Source: Metallyticus violacea
Taxonomy: Eukaryota > Arthropoda > Insecta > Mantodea > Metallyticidae
NCBI GenBank assembly: GCA_030762175.1
Contig: CM060833.1
Coordinates: 168,220,501-168,284,500, forward strand
Direction: 5' to 3'
DNA length: 64,000 nucleotides
The notes below the pieces were generated by a model. That model did not search any database, was not told where the DNA came from, and was given only the letters and a program-made list of their open reading frames with translations. Positions 52,444 to 63,701 of the stretch are shown one piece after another. Within the stretch, counting starts at the first letter, position 1. Every line of letters begins with the position of its first letter. Made by a program: the position numbers and the translations under genes.

Positions 52444-53860
52444 TCACTTCGCCGTTATATGGTTAAGTAGTGTCATGTGCTGTAGACATAGACATTGGTA
52501 GTAATAAATGAATTTAAATGAAATTGCGTTTTCAAAAATGTAAAACTCAAACATAAAATGCTGCAAATGGAAGTTTACCGGTTTGGCTGTCGTCTTCATT
52601 TCAAATGCATCTTTTGAAGAAGGAGGTTGCTTTAATTTGCTGACTTTGTGAATAGCACTGCTGATTTCACGTTCACTTCTTGCTCATCCCTTGATTACTC
52701 CTGGGAATAAAAGCGACCCTGTCGTCATCTTTTAGATCTTGGTGTCTTTTAGGTAGCAGCTGAGCTGTAAATGTCTTTGTTCTTTTAAAAGATTAAACGA
52801 ATGATACCAACTAACTGCCGAAACAGCACGTTTTCCTTTATTGTAATTTCCTCTTTTGTTACCTTAAAGGCAGTCTCTTATCATTCACACGGTATTAATG
52901 CTGTCTTTTCGATTTTTGTTCCTGCGAAAATCTCCCATGACTTTAGTATAACTAGCTCGTTTTCCATCACATAACGACCTGATTTTGCATCTTCGTTTTT
53001 GTGCAGTTTTATAGGACCTTTGTTCCTTTTTTTTTTTTTTTTTTTTTTTGGGTTAGTTTTATTTCTCCATTGACTTTGTTCGTATAGTACTAGTTCATTT
53101 ATATATATATATATATTAAGAATTTCCTTTTATCTGGCTAACTTTTCTATCATTTCCAAATATCCACCATTACCCCCTTCCGTAAATAAATGATTGTAGA
53201 TATTTACTTTCTATTCAGTTTAACTTGAAATTTACTGATATAGTATAATATTAGCATTAGAGGTTTACCAATTAAAAATGGTATCAGGACGCTTCACGAA
53301 ATCATCATCATTAGTAGTAGTATTGTTATTAGTGTTGTTAACAGAAGCTATTTATATGAATAATATTAATTCAAATACAAATTAAGAAAATAACGGCTGA
53401 TTTAACGATTGTTGTGGGCACATACCCAGTCTTAACATTTCCATATTTCCCTCTTCCCCCGCTTTCTGTTGTCGATTGGCGTGATCATCTGTGAGCGATG
53501 ATGTAATATCCATGACCTAACGTAAGATACGGTGTTTCATGTACAAACCGCTGATTTTTATGAACATCACAGAAGAAACATTAGTTACCAATAATTATTT
53601 TTATTCCAACTTCTTTGACGATTAGGCTCATAGCACTAAAACGAGATTCTCATTCAATGGTGTTGCAAGGTATGACTTTAATACTTCTTAGGTTATATGG
53701 CCGGTGTTATAATTAAAACAGTTAAAATCTTACGGGCTGTTTTGCTGTGGTCCATAGTTTCATATGCTACCATAGCTTTTCACCAAATGTTGCGGTTAGC
53801 ATCACCAGTGGACGATGAGTAACACCTGACTGCTAAAAGACGACAATAGCGATCAGTCTC
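52444..53860. other. possible LINE-related sequence, unassigned
   Basis: May include more of the LINE seen at 52.4 kb on the minus strand, but no motif could be confirmed. A poly-T run lies near 53030-53049 and (TA)n near 53101-53116. Confidence 0.35.
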
Positions 53861-53869
53861 TGTCTGGAT

Positions 53870-54480
53870 TTAGAATGTAGATGTTGGGCGAAAGTTAGAG
53901 GGGGGAGGAGGAGAGAGGGTTAGATGTTTGTTTTTAAGCACCGTTTCCATGTTACTTAGGTAACACCCGCCGTCTCTGTTAAAGTTGTTCAGATGTTGTA
54001 TTTCCAAAGCCTCCCTCCTGGCTAGATTGAAAAAGCCTTGTGTTTTTGCAACCATTTCTGTTTTATTAAAGTGTATGCCATGGCACGTTCTGCTACAACG
54101 GGCTGATCAAGGCGAAGGTGTCACTGATGTTCCCCCAATCCTTTTTTAATCGATCTTCAGGTCATGCATATGTACACTTTGCCACACTAGCATGGTACTT
54201 TATAAATTCTCGTAGTGTCAAGAGGATGGCTAGGGTCTTTTGCATTTACCCGAATTTAACAGTTGGTATGAAGATAGATAGTATGAATTTTTCTTTAATA
54301 TACTGCGATGCCTACAGTAATATTTTCTATGTAAGAAAAACTTCGGGTTTTTTTTTTTATTTGAGTAGGTGTTAGATATCGTTTGCTTAGGGCAGATGGG
54401 TCTGTCATATCTTTGTTACTATATCCATTGGCCTTAAAACTATCGCCAATATACACGCAATTAGGTCATGTTTAAGATTT
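53870..54480 (-). mobile_element. Penelope-like element remnant with GIY-YIG endonuclease
   Basis: The minus strand, in changing frames, gives KDPSHPLDTR near 54230, then IYKVPC and CGKVYI with TxRSIKKGLGEHQ near 54205-54110, then RLDQPVVAERA near 54100. This is the order of the Penelope-type GIY-YIG domain (GIYKIPCxCGxxYIGxTxRSIxxRLxEHxxxxR...KSAVAEH). A further 61-codon stretch has LARREALEIQHLNNFNRDGG, matching REAIEIxxxxNNFNRDGGxxLS at the C-terminus. The GIY glycine is Arg and the YIG glycine is Cys, and stops interrupt, so the nuclease is dead. Confidence 0.7.
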
Positions 54481-54717
54481 TCTGGTTCTGTGATGATTTT
54501 TATTGCCAGCTTCGCCTAAATAGTCATGGAAACTACTTAGATTTGTTAAGTTCGTTAGCAAGTCGAAATTGTACGAACGCTTTTTATTGTAGTTTAATAT
54601 TTCTTATAATGAAGTTGAAGAAAATGTATTAGGCCGGTGCCCGATTACATTCCTGGATATCCGACATTAAACTATTATTTATCTTCTTAGGGCCGTTGGT
54701 TTATAAAAACTATAGTG

Positions 54718-55971
54718 CCAGGATAGCTCCACAAGTTTCCAGCCTAACCATTTTCTAGGTATGATAAACACAAACTATATTTCACTTTTCAATATAGTTA
54801 CCTTTATTGCTATACACTTCTCACATATTTGAATTAACATTTCAACCCCCCCCCCCCAAAAGAGTCAGTAATCTTGTCTATAAAATGGTCATAAATAGCA
54901 TCCATCATTTCGTCACACTTAAATTTCCTTCCTCCAAGGTCCTTCTCGAGTTTTGATAAGAGGAAGATCTGGGAGCTAGATCTGGGCTGTAGGGTGTATG
55001 GTCGATCTCCTTGAAGACATATTTCTTCACAGCTTCCTTTGCAACAAGAGCTGTGTGCACAGGCGTGTTGTCGTGGAAAAGGCGCACCCACCACTCAGCT
55101 TTCCTCGCCTTTTCTCTTTGATGGAAGCACGTGGTCTGTGCAGTAGGCCAGCATAATACTCCCCATTTACTGTGTTCCTCTCCTTGAAGTCATTGAAGAG
55201 TATTCCTTCACAGACCCAAAAGATTGTGGCCATGATCTTCTTGGATGACCGAGTGACCTTGGCCTTTAGAGGCGGTGCTTCGCCAGGTTTACGAGACTCC
55301 GTTGATTTTCTTTTGGACAAGGGATCATAGTAGAAGACCATAGTTCCATCTGCTGTAACAATGATTTACAGAGCTTCTCTCTCGTTGGCACGGCAGAGCT
55401 CCAAAAATGCCTGACAACGGATGACTCGTTGATGCTTTTGGACTGAGGAAAGAAGTCTAGGCATCCATTTTGCACTAACCTTATTCATATTTAAACGATC
55501 ACGAATAACTCGAATGACTGTTGGTTTAGAAAGGTGCAACCTTGCTGCTATTTCTGTAATTTTAAGCCGCCGGTCTTCCATAATGTCTGCTTCCACAAGA
55601 GCGATGTTTACAGGAGTGAGCATCTCCAAGGGTCGGCCTGCACGCTGTTCGTCTTCAATACTTTCTCAACCCATTCGAAAAAGTTGGCCCATTCTTTTAT
55701 GGTAGAATATGAAGGGGATGCTTCCCCATATACACCGTCCAATCGCTGTTTAATTTTATTTGGAGTAAGTCCTTATTTTTTAAGAACTTAATAACAGCTC
55801 GAAACTCCATTTTGAATATGTCACAATCGTCTACACACAGCCTTTTTTATGCAACTAAATCTGAACAAGTGAATACAGCGGAGCGGAAGTTAAAGCTGCA
55901 GACACCAGATAAGGCTTTTGTTTAGGTGATAATCCTTATCGACGAGACGGAAACTTATGGACATACTCTCA
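54718..55971 (-). mobile_element. mariner M6 (DD34D family), both ends present
   Basis: The left end CCAGGATAGCTCCACAAGTT and right end AACTTATGGACATACTCTCA are degenerate M-family TIRs, with TA after the right end. Length is 1254 bp. The minus strand has the helix-turn-helix part (55629-55366: ADIMEDRRLKITEIAARLHL). It then has a catalytic part (55341-55027: YYDPLSKRKSTESRKPGEAP and FNDFKER) and a shifted C-terminal part with DNTPVHTALVAKEAVKKYVF, HTPYSPDLAP and LGGRKFKCDEMMDAIYDHF. The SDYFLF motif is replaced by an 8-bp change, so the third Asp is lost. A poly-C run marks the usual G tract. Confidence 0.95.
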
Positions 55972-55973
55972 TA

Positions 55974-56461
55974 GGCAAATGGTTTAAAACTAACAGTTAC
56001 TGCTCATTGGCAGTTCAACTATACACGAAGTGATGTGTGTTCGCAAAGCGGAAAACGCTGCTGAATCTTTATACACAAGTTCTAAATAACATTATTTCTT
56101 GTATTCATCTATCTATCATTTTTTAATGCAGAAGCCAAAATTAACTTTAAACGTATAGATGTAGCTCTGTGAAATAGAATAGCAATCTTTGCCCACACTT
56201 TGCTTGTAACAACGGACTATAATATTGTAGAGTTATTATAGAGTTTTCCCTGTTAAGTCCGCATTCCTATTATTATCTATTTTCTTTACAAGATTAACAA
56301 GTGATTCATAAGTAATTTTAAGGAGATCGCGTGCGGCACAAACAGGAAATAATTATTTGGAAAGGACTAAGTCGCAAGTCTTTGCTCCAGAAACAGGTCA
56401 AGTGGTAATTGGTAACTTCGATATGATCGGATCGCCCCTTCGTTTATTAAAGAGTCCTTCT
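55974..56461. other. no gene recognised
   Basis: Unassigned AT-rich sequence. Confidence 0.5.
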
Positions 56462-56612
56462 ACCTATGGCATGCGTGTCGTAAATTAACGGCACATATAA
56501 GAACCTCAAGCATGAAAGAAGAGGCCTCTGAGTGAAATCGGCCGTTTCATGCCGCTAATAACCAGAGGTGTCAAAGAAGTGTTCTAAGCAAAAACCAAAT
56601 AAAAAAAAAAAC
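56462..56612 (+). mobile_element. SINE-B, old 5'-truncated copy
   Basis: GTGTCGTAAATTAACGGCAC, GAACCTCAAGCATGAAAGAA, GAGGCCTCTGAGTGAAAT and GGCCGTTTCATGCC follow the SINE-B 3' half, then an A-rich tail. More diverged than the other copies. Confidence 0.85.
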
Positions 56613-57260
56613 TATGGTATAGGAAAATAAAATGTACCTACATTTACATTAAGAAAAACACCTTTTTTTTTTCTGGCTCCGGCAGGGCAGATGTGTATTC
56701 TGCAGTATTTCCTCACTTTGTACATTTTCTTCCTGCATTAACAATAGCAATATTTTCATTCTGAACATTATCTAAGATGCTCAAATTTAAACATTAGTAT
56801 TCTGGTCTCTGGTCTCTGGCAAGCGTAGACTTGAGGAGCACACAGTCTTTATTTGAAATAACAAAAGTGCAACGGAATTTTCTTTACAAAAGATATCATG
56901 AACTTATGTTTACAATGCTCACAAAGATTGCAAAGTTATCCATATAAATTAGTTTCGTAAATATAGGTTATTATATTTCTTCTAAAACAGAACTCAGTAT
57001 CCCAACAGGTACACAGGGCAAAAGAAACATTAAAAGCAGCTTTCAAAACCAGGGGCGAGATATCTAATGCAACTTACGCTCTTAAAATTGCTGACAAGTA
57101 TGAGAAGCGATTGCACGTTGTACCAACTGATTGTGCAATGCATTTTTAGTTTAGTTTCTGGATCACTGACCAGAGTCCGTCTATATCCTTGTGAGCACTC
57201 ATGAACCGCAGAAGAGAAAACTATTGTAAGTGCTTGTGAGATTTTCGGAGAGAAAACGGG

Positions 57261-57304
<44 letters not shown>

Positions 57305-57585
57305 CTTGCAAATTGTGCGAACTTCTGCATATACCTCTCGTATATTTTGATAATTTGTTTCCTGACTTTCGGACCAACGGATTTTTCTGTGGACAAATAT
57401 GTCTTTTCTTTTCTTTCTTTCTTTCTTTCTTTCTTTTTTAATATAGATGACCGCTCATTGACATATTTGCATAGCTATGTGTTACAATGAATAGACTAAA
57501 GCACTACAGTTGTTGTTATTAGATTATATAGAACCGGGTGTTATTTCATATGTATAAGACAGGATCAGGATTTCAAATACTTGGT
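56613..57585. other. no gene recognised; long poly-T and CTTT runs
   Basis: A 39-T run lies at 57264-57302 and (CTTT)n at 57401-57438. Frames crossing the T run owe their length to it. CTTAAAATTGCTGACAAGT near 57080 beside an ACTTAC looks exon-like on the minus strand, but no domain is visible. Confidence 0.4.
57264..57302. repeat. poly-T tract (39 T)
   Basis: An uninterrupted run. If it is a retroelement tail, the element would be on the minus strand to its right, but none is recognised. Confidence 0.92.
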
Positions 57586-57862
57586 ACCGCCAGGGGTGGC
57601 CGAAGTCGTTAAGGTGCGGACTCGCAAGCAAGAGGTCTGGGGTTCGAATCCCGCCAAGACCGTTCTCCCTGACCGAGGTTTTTTCCAGGTTTTCCTCAGT
57701 CATCATAAATTACAAATGTCAGGGAGGTACCCAAAACTGAGGACTGGAACGTTTGCTTCCTTAAAAATAAATCCTTTCCCAATATATCACTTCGTTTTAT
57801 GTATCATCAGTGTCCACCGCCTGTGATGCCTCAGCAGTAAAAACGGTCGTTAAACAGCATGG
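57586..57862 (+). mobile_element. SINE-A, full length
   Basis: Head GCCAGGGGTGGCCGAAGTCG, box B GGGGTTCGAATCCC, full body, end ACGGTCGTTAAACAGCATG. Confidence 0.93.
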
Positions 57863-58069
57863 TGAATATAATACGTTTATATAATGGGTGATTGTTTTCT
57901 TCGTGGGATCGCTTCACCGGTAACGGTCGGTCGGTCGGTTCAAGCTGGTACCGCGGAGAACGGCAGTCAGAAAATCCGCAGCTATGATTGTCGCTTAAGC
58001 TATTACTAATGCTTAAGCACTTAAACGGTACATTTAATCACCATTATCAAGCAAGAAGATGCTGGAATT

Positions 58070-58720
58070 GCCTTCTGTAACTGGTTTATGAAATTAACCA
58101 TTACCCTCAGTGAGAAATGAACTTCTTTATAGACGTCATTTTTCAATTCATCTAATGTCTAATGCGTGTGGATATGTCCTGTACACTTTTCCTTTAACGT
58201 TCTCTAGAGATGAAAATCGCAGGGCGTTAAATCGGGGGACCAAGGGGAGCATATGTGGTTATCGTCGAAATATTTCATGAATTGCTGCGTGTGCCGTTGC
58301 AGAGACCTGTTAAAAAGTCGCAAACCTACGTTTCCTCACAGTTTATTCACGCAAAATGAGTTACACAATATTCTTCACATACTATATGCTATGTATTGTT
58401 TCTTAAAAAAATGAGCGTCTATTATTCTCTCGCCGCAAAGGGCGCACTATCTTTTGATCATGCTTAGAGTTCCTGGTAAAGCAATAGGTTTGTCTGAACT
58501 TCAGCATGGTTGTTTAGTGAATTGACATACAACCTTAGATGGATTCGTCTGTAAAGAAAATTTGATTAATCTTATCCTTCATGCACACTATTCAAACTCC
58601 ATTCACAAAAATCTACTCCCGGATGCAGGGTCACCCGATTTAAGTTCTTGCACTACAGTAATGTTATAGTTTTAACTTGAGTAGCTTTGTAGCCGTTCGA
58701 ACACAGGAATGCAACATTCC
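58070..58720 (-). mobile_element. Tc1/mariner-like transposase remnant (FTDE type)
   Basis: On the minus strand from right to left: RVTLHPGVDFCEWSLN near 58635-58590, then LINQIFFTDESI near 58560 with the first catalytic Asp. IIDAHFF follows near 58420, QFMKYFDDNH near 58280, SPWSPDLTPCDFHL near 58250-58210 with the third catalytic position (D), and VYRTYPHALD plus KEVHFSLRVMVNFIN near 58190-58090. The pattern PRSPDLTPCDFxLWGxxKxKVYxxxPxxLDELK belongs to the same group as the fragments at 25.5 and 35.4 kb. Many stops and shifts break it. Confidence 0.7.
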
Positions 58721-59930
58721 CATTTACTGAGAAAAAAGTTGAAGTGTTTTTTGGATAAGTTTCAGAGCATGTGCAATATTAGCTAATGTTTCTCCTGTGA
58801 GTACTGTAAGTAGCTGTGTACCGGTTTTTTTAATAAAGAACCATCCCGTTTTACAAAATGTTTTGTGAATCGAACTTCAACTTCAAACCTTTTATATCAG
58901 AAAAGTTCTCTTGAAACAATCTGCATACATCACGAGACACTGTACGCACGTACGAATCGTTAATAAATAGCTAAATTGAGCCATATTAATGTAATTATTA
59001 CACTGTGCTACACCTCCCAATGAGTGCTTAATACACAATACACAAGAATAGGCCCATACGTTCCTACAGTTAAACGCATACTGACCTCCCCTCCGGCTCC
59101 CCTGCCGGCTTTAACTCATAAGAATGAGACGAGAACTGCAGAACTCTGTCAACTGCGCGTTGAGCGCTCACGCGACGGAAATATTAATCATATGCGGTAA
59201 AACATCCTTATATACTTCTTGAATATTTGAAGTAGGTTTTCTGCAATTTGTTAATGCAGGTTTTTCTTGCAAAAGATGACCGCTAATGGACATTCCTATC
59301 ACCTATTGTATTTCTATATTATGAGTATATTGATTCAGTGCAGTGGTTACTTTTCCGCTTTTAACCTCGGGTACAGCAAGGAAGGCGGAATGGCTAGTCA
59401 GTTAGCACAGAACCAGAACAAGATGGATGCCAAGCTGAATTAGTGATTAGCCAGGCTGTGTGCGGTTGTTGCGTATCTACCCTTTATTAGGGTTTAATTG
59501 CATCGTTGAGGGGGTTGTTAGAGAGCGTTGATATTGTGTAGCGAACAGATTTGATGGAGGTAGTGGTCAGACCTGGACTGTAATAAATGGATCTGTTGTC
59601 CGGGATGTTTCTAAGTATTCGCATGGAACGATTAAGGTCACAGAACTGACTATTGTATTGATAGTTTGAAGAACTTGCTAGCGTAATTTAATGATTGGGC
59701 GCCACTTGAAAGACAGGTTATGTTTATACCGTTGAAAGATTGAAAAATATTGTTATGAGGTTCTCGCAGTCCAGGGATGGCACTTTGAACCTTGGTTTAG
59801 GTCTGATGCGGCAATCATAATCTCCGAGTCAATGGATGAGGGTCATCTTTTGTTGTGCCTAGCTATTCTAAAAAGGTATAGATTTCATTCTTCATGTATG
59901 GAAGAATGAGTTGTGCAGTAGTCTTGAGGG
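58721..59930. other. no gene confirmed
   Basis: 58721-58960 probably extends the transposase remnant upstream, with the same order of words as 35.75-35.93 kb (ACTACAGTAATGTTATAG versus ATTACAGCAGCTTTATAG). From 59300 on, the minus strand may hold more of the Jockey-like element that follows, but no motif could be verified. Confidence 0.4.
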
Positions 59931-59941
59931 AAAGCAGCGGT

Positions 59942-60640
59942 TTACAGAATGGAGGACATGCCATCAAAGAAGTAGCAGCCAACAATCTGTAGAAATGCTC
60001 CAGATTTCACATGGGGATCATCAGAGCTCTGAAAAGACGCATCTTTAAATGAACAGGCATCGAAGTGGAGAGAGACAAAGGGAGCAGCTGAGTAATTTCT
60101 CCCTGTACGCTGTGAGCAGTTTTTCTGGGTGACCATGAAAAGTTGACCTTTATCCAACTATACGTTCAAACAAGAAAGGTATGCTTTGCTGTCTAAATGT
60201 GAGTTTACGTTTGCTAAAAACAATGGCGCGATTTTCCCCTGGTTAACTGGCATTCGTCAACGCCTGCAACATCTTTCAGTTAGATGTAATATTCCTTGCA
60301 TTGAATTAATAGCTCGTAAGTCCTTGTCTATTTTGAAGAGCAGGATGTCCTGTGTGTGCGGAAAGTCTGCCACGTAAATGCCGAATAGTATTGGGGATAG
60401 TATAGAGCCTTTCACTGTGTATGTGCAGAACTGTTTCCCTCCACAAGAGCTTTGAATGCTCGGTGTTTAACGTGGAAGTGTAGTAGCTGTATGTATGTTT
60501 CCGGAAACTCAAGTGAGGTGAGTTTGTAAAGGAGCCTGGGATCCCAAGTAATACAGAATGCCCTTTCAAAGTCCAAAGATAGTGCGGGGATAAATGTTGG
60601 ACAACAGAGTACCCAGAACGAAATCCGAATTGGTGGGGAG
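59942..60640 (-). mobile_element. Jockey-like LINE reverse-transcriptase remnant
   Basis: The minus strand reads ALSLDFERAFCITWDPRLLY KL and SLEFPETYIQLLHFHVKHRA near 60590-60460 (motif A LDxEKAFDRVWHxGLLYKL, with the second D of AFD lost). TVKGSILSPILFGIYVADFP follows near 60415-60355 (motif B, xPQGSxLSPxLFxIYxxDxP). DECQLTRENRAIVFSK appears near 60270-60210, and a 71-codon frame follows down to 59942. The FADD box is lost where DILLFKID is read. The wording PQGSILSPILFNIYxxDIP points to the Jockey clade. A GA-rich repeat lies just beyond it. Confidence 0.65.
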
Positions 60641-60659
60641 GGATTGCTTGAATGCCTTA

Positions 60660-60666
60660 GCGCGCG

Positions 60667-60697
<31 letters not shown>

Positions 60698-60772
60698 GGG
60701 GGGGAGAGAGAAGGGGAGAGAGAGAGAAAGGGAGAGAGAAGGGGAGGAGGGGGAGGGGGAGGGAGAGAACTC
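60660..60772. repeat. (CA)n followed by (GA)n/GGGGA purine repeat
   Basis: ACACACAC is followed by about 100 nt of GAGAGA, GGGGGG and GGGAGA words on the plus strand. Confidence 0.93.
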
Positions 60773-60872
60773 TCAGCTACACACTTTCCCGTTGTAGCCA
60801 AGTGAACCATTCTTGCCTGCAAACTACAATGCATCAAGCGAACATTTTACGCTATAATTTACATGAATAAAC

Positions 60873-61563
60873 CGAGGGCGCCAAAAAATGTATACACACT
60901 TTCACAGTAGATATCTATTTAATATATTTCAAAGTTGGACCGAAAAACAACAGTAATATGTAGTATGATGTTTTGTAAACAGATGCATTATGATAGCGTT
61001 GCTACGTGACAAGCAAATCAATAATGAACAAATGAAGCCAAGATTATCGTATGATGTTCTGTAAACATATCTGATTCACATTACGTTATGCTAGCGTCGC
61101 TACAACAAAATGGAGACAAGATTATCGTTTGAAAACAGCGGAAAGCAATTTTGAAGTGATATTGGAAAACTGGCAATGTTGTTAAAGTTCAAAGGCAATG
61201 GAGAAGTGTGTACAGAACAGAACCGTCAACACGAGTAACAATTGCACATGTTCGAGACAACTTTAAGACTCATGGAACCGTATATCGTAGAAAACCAGCT
61301 ACATTGGCAGCGCTTCGGGAAGAAATTGAAACGACATGTGCTGCAATCGCTGAGGACACTTTCGCAAACGTTGCTCAGTCAGTAGTTCAACGTACTCAGA
61401 AGTGTATCGACGCCGAAGGTGGGCATTTTGGGCAACTATTGTAACTGTAAAAGTCTAAGTAGATTAGTACTCATCATTTTGTGATTGTACGAAGTCAGTT
61501 TTGTTATGTTAACACAGTTTTTTTTTCTTTGTTTGAAGTGTGTATACAATTTTGGCACCTCTG
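60873..61563 (+). mobile_element. family T element, both TIRs, internal deletion
   Basis: The left TIR CGAGGGCGCCAAAAAATGTA and right TIR GTGTATACAATTTTGGCACC bound a 691-bp copy; TA follows the right end. The subterminal repeat is present twice (near 60960 and 61055). From the ATGGAG at 61110 a frame gives KTGNVVKVQRQWRSVYRTEP and TRVTIAHVRDNFKTHGTV, an N-terminal DUF4817-like helix-turn-helix. It then continues in frame as YRRKPATLAALREEIETTCA and AEGGHFGQLL at the C-terminus. The whole catalytic middle is missing. It is therefore a non-autonomous deletion product that keeps both ends. Confidence 0.9.
61208..61444 (+). pseudogene. family T transposase deletion derivative
   Basis: A 78-codon frame joins the N-terminal DNA-binding part directly to the C-terminal tail at THGTV-YRRKP. 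No catalytic residue remains. A protein made from it could at most bind the element ends; this is speculation. The frame lacks a clear own start, since the family start lies upstream at 61110 in another frame. Confidence 0.75.
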
Positions 61564-61675
61564 TATATTCATGCATATAAAGACCTGAAATACTATCTCA
61601 AATTATCAAATTCTTTGTCAAAGTCATATTCTTTTGAATCTGAATTTCTTAAATGCATTATGACATCTATGATGG

Positions 61676-62591
61676 TGTTTTCGAATGGGTCGAGAAATCT
61701 CACTTCTGAAAACATCGCTCTTGTGGAAGGAGAAATTATGGAAGACCGGTGGCTCAAGGTTATAGAAATACCAACAAGGTTGGGCCTTTCTAAAACAACA
61801 GCCTTCGAATTATTCATGAACATTTAAATATGGATAAGGTTAGTGCAAAATGGGTGCCTAGACTTCTTTCCTCAGTCCAAAAGTAGCAACGAGTCATCTG
61901 TTGTCAGGCATTTTTAGAGCTCTGCCGTGGTTCTGCAAATCATTGTTACAGGAGATGAGACTGTGGTCTTCTACTATGCTCCCTTGTCCAAAAGAGAATC
62001 AATGGAGTGGTGTAAACCTGGCGAAGCACCGCCTCTAAAGGCCAAGGTCACTACTAAGAAGATCATGACCACAATCTTTTGGGACTGTGAAGGAATACTC
62101 TTTATTGACTTCAAGGAGAGGAACGCCACAGTAAATGGGGAGTACTATGTTGGCCTACTGCACAGACTACGTGCTTCCATCAAAGAGAAAAGGCGAGGAA
62201 AGGTGAGATTTGGTGTGCGTCTTCTTCACGACAACGCGCCTGTGCATACAACTCTTGTTGCAAAGGAAGTTGTGAAGAAATCTGGCTTCAAGGAGATCGA
62301 CCATCTACCCTACAAACCAGATCTAGCTCCCAGTGACTATTTCCTCTTCTTAAAACTCAATAAGGACCTTCGAGGTAGGAAATATAACGTGACGAAGAAA
62401 TGATGGATGCTGTTTAGACCTATTTTGCAGGCAAGACTTCCGACTATTTGGGGGGGGGGGTTGAAATGTTAATTCAAAGATGTGAGAAGTGTATTACAAT
62501 AAAGGGTAATTATATTGAAAAGCGAAATATAGTTTTTGTCTTTATCATGCCTAGAAAATGGTTAGGCCGGAAACTTATGGATCTGCCCTCG
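61676..62591 (+). mobile_element. mariner M7 (DD34D family), 5'-truncated, catalytic part best preserved
   Basis: It begins inside the helix-turn-helix coding part (FSNGSRNLTSENIALVEGEI, with a small deletion after GSR). It ends with the right TIR ACTTATGGATCTGCCCTCG followed by TA at 62592. The left TIR and the first part are missing. The 3' part shows the G run (about 10 G) and the family 3' UTR. Confidence 0.95.
61927..62403 (+). pseudogene. M7 mariner transposase, catalytic domain
   Basis: A 158-codon uninterrupted stretch. It starts LQIIVTGDETVVFYYAPLSK with the first catalytic Asp in TGDE. WDCEGILFIDFKERNATVNG follows, then LLHDNAPVHTTLVAKEVVKK with the second Asp. YKPDLAPSDYFLFLKLNKDL carries the third Asp, 34 residues after the second. 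All three catalytic residues are therefore present in one frame, the only case in this window. A frameshift at GRKYNVTKK, just before the last 40 or so residues, and the lost N-terminus make it non-functional. Confidence 0.92.
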
Positions 62592-62593
62592 TA

Positions 62594-63699
62594 TATGTCA
62601 AATAGATGCGGTAAAATGTTAAACACAATGAATTTTTAATTTGGCTGCTGAAGAAATAGGAGAGAAATTTCTAATTATATAATGTTATCACATTTATAAT
62701 AATCTCATATTTTAAGACAAATCCATAAGCGTTTACAATAATTTATGTTCTGAGAGTAACCTAAGTATTTCCTTGAACTGCAGATATACCGTTTCAGTGC
62801 GATTTGCCTTCGTTGGAATTCAATCTAAATTAGTTAGTAATATTAAATATGAAGGTATTTTACTTTCAGGTATAAGAATGAGAGAGCCAAATGCCTAGAA
62901 AACAAGAAAAACTAATTAAGGCAAGCTGGACACTTCTAGATAATAGTTATTATATTATACATTGAAATTTTCAACAATTTTTGCATTTAGTTTGCATTAT
63001 AAATCGTGCTCCTACTATAAAATTCACCATAATTATAAACGACAATTTTCTTTCAATATCAGTACAGTGTTTCACATAAATCTTGGCGTCAGTAATTTTT
63101 TTGGAATTGAATTTTACCCTAATGCGGAATCGGGTTTTTCTAACATTTATTCTTTCCTGTATTAATTTTTGCTAACAATTATGTTAATATATATTTTAAT
63201 AAACATAGTACTAGAGCATAATTACAAATTTCGGCTTGAAAACCATAGATTTGAGAGCGAAATGGAGAGTTTTTCATGTGTGTTACACTAATTCTTTCAA
63301 AAAGATGTGCCTAGATATTAATGAATTCATCTAAAAGAAAAATTTTTTGGCTGTTCATAGCCACCACAACTGAAAAAGACTACTGTAATTTAAATGCTTA
63401 AGAGTCTTCTGTTTTCACTTCAGACTACCTTGAACTTTAAACGAAAACATCAAGTTTGCTCAAGAGAAAATTACTGCTTTGAAAGCTGAGGTTCTATGAG
63501 TAGTAGATACAAGAGCACTCACCGAGTAAAAGTTTCCAGTGCTCTTGTTTTCGGCCTATAGGTAAAAACTTCTACTCTCTGACATGAACAAAAAGTTCAC
63601 ATTAATTATTTAAATGCAACATTATAATTGCATTAAGAGAGCAAAAATGCAATTGCATGGGAACTTACAGGACTGTTCGTAAGTGTGAAAAATAAAAAA
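62594..63699. other. no gene recognised
   Basis: AT-rich. A perfect 11-bp inverted repeat (ACAAGAGCACT at 63509-63519, AGTGCTCTTGT at 63538-63548) forms a small hairpin. Confidence 0.45.
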
Positions 63700-63701
63700 T
63701 A

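Noticed and set aside
57030..57490. 115- and 86-codon frames with Lys or Phe runs
   Set aside because: Their length comes from a 39-base T run; no domain is visible.
60412..60837. 141-codon minus-strand frame as a host gene
   Set aside because: One half is translated purine/pyrimidine repeat (Pro/Ser-rich) and the other half is the Jockey-like reverse transcriptase.
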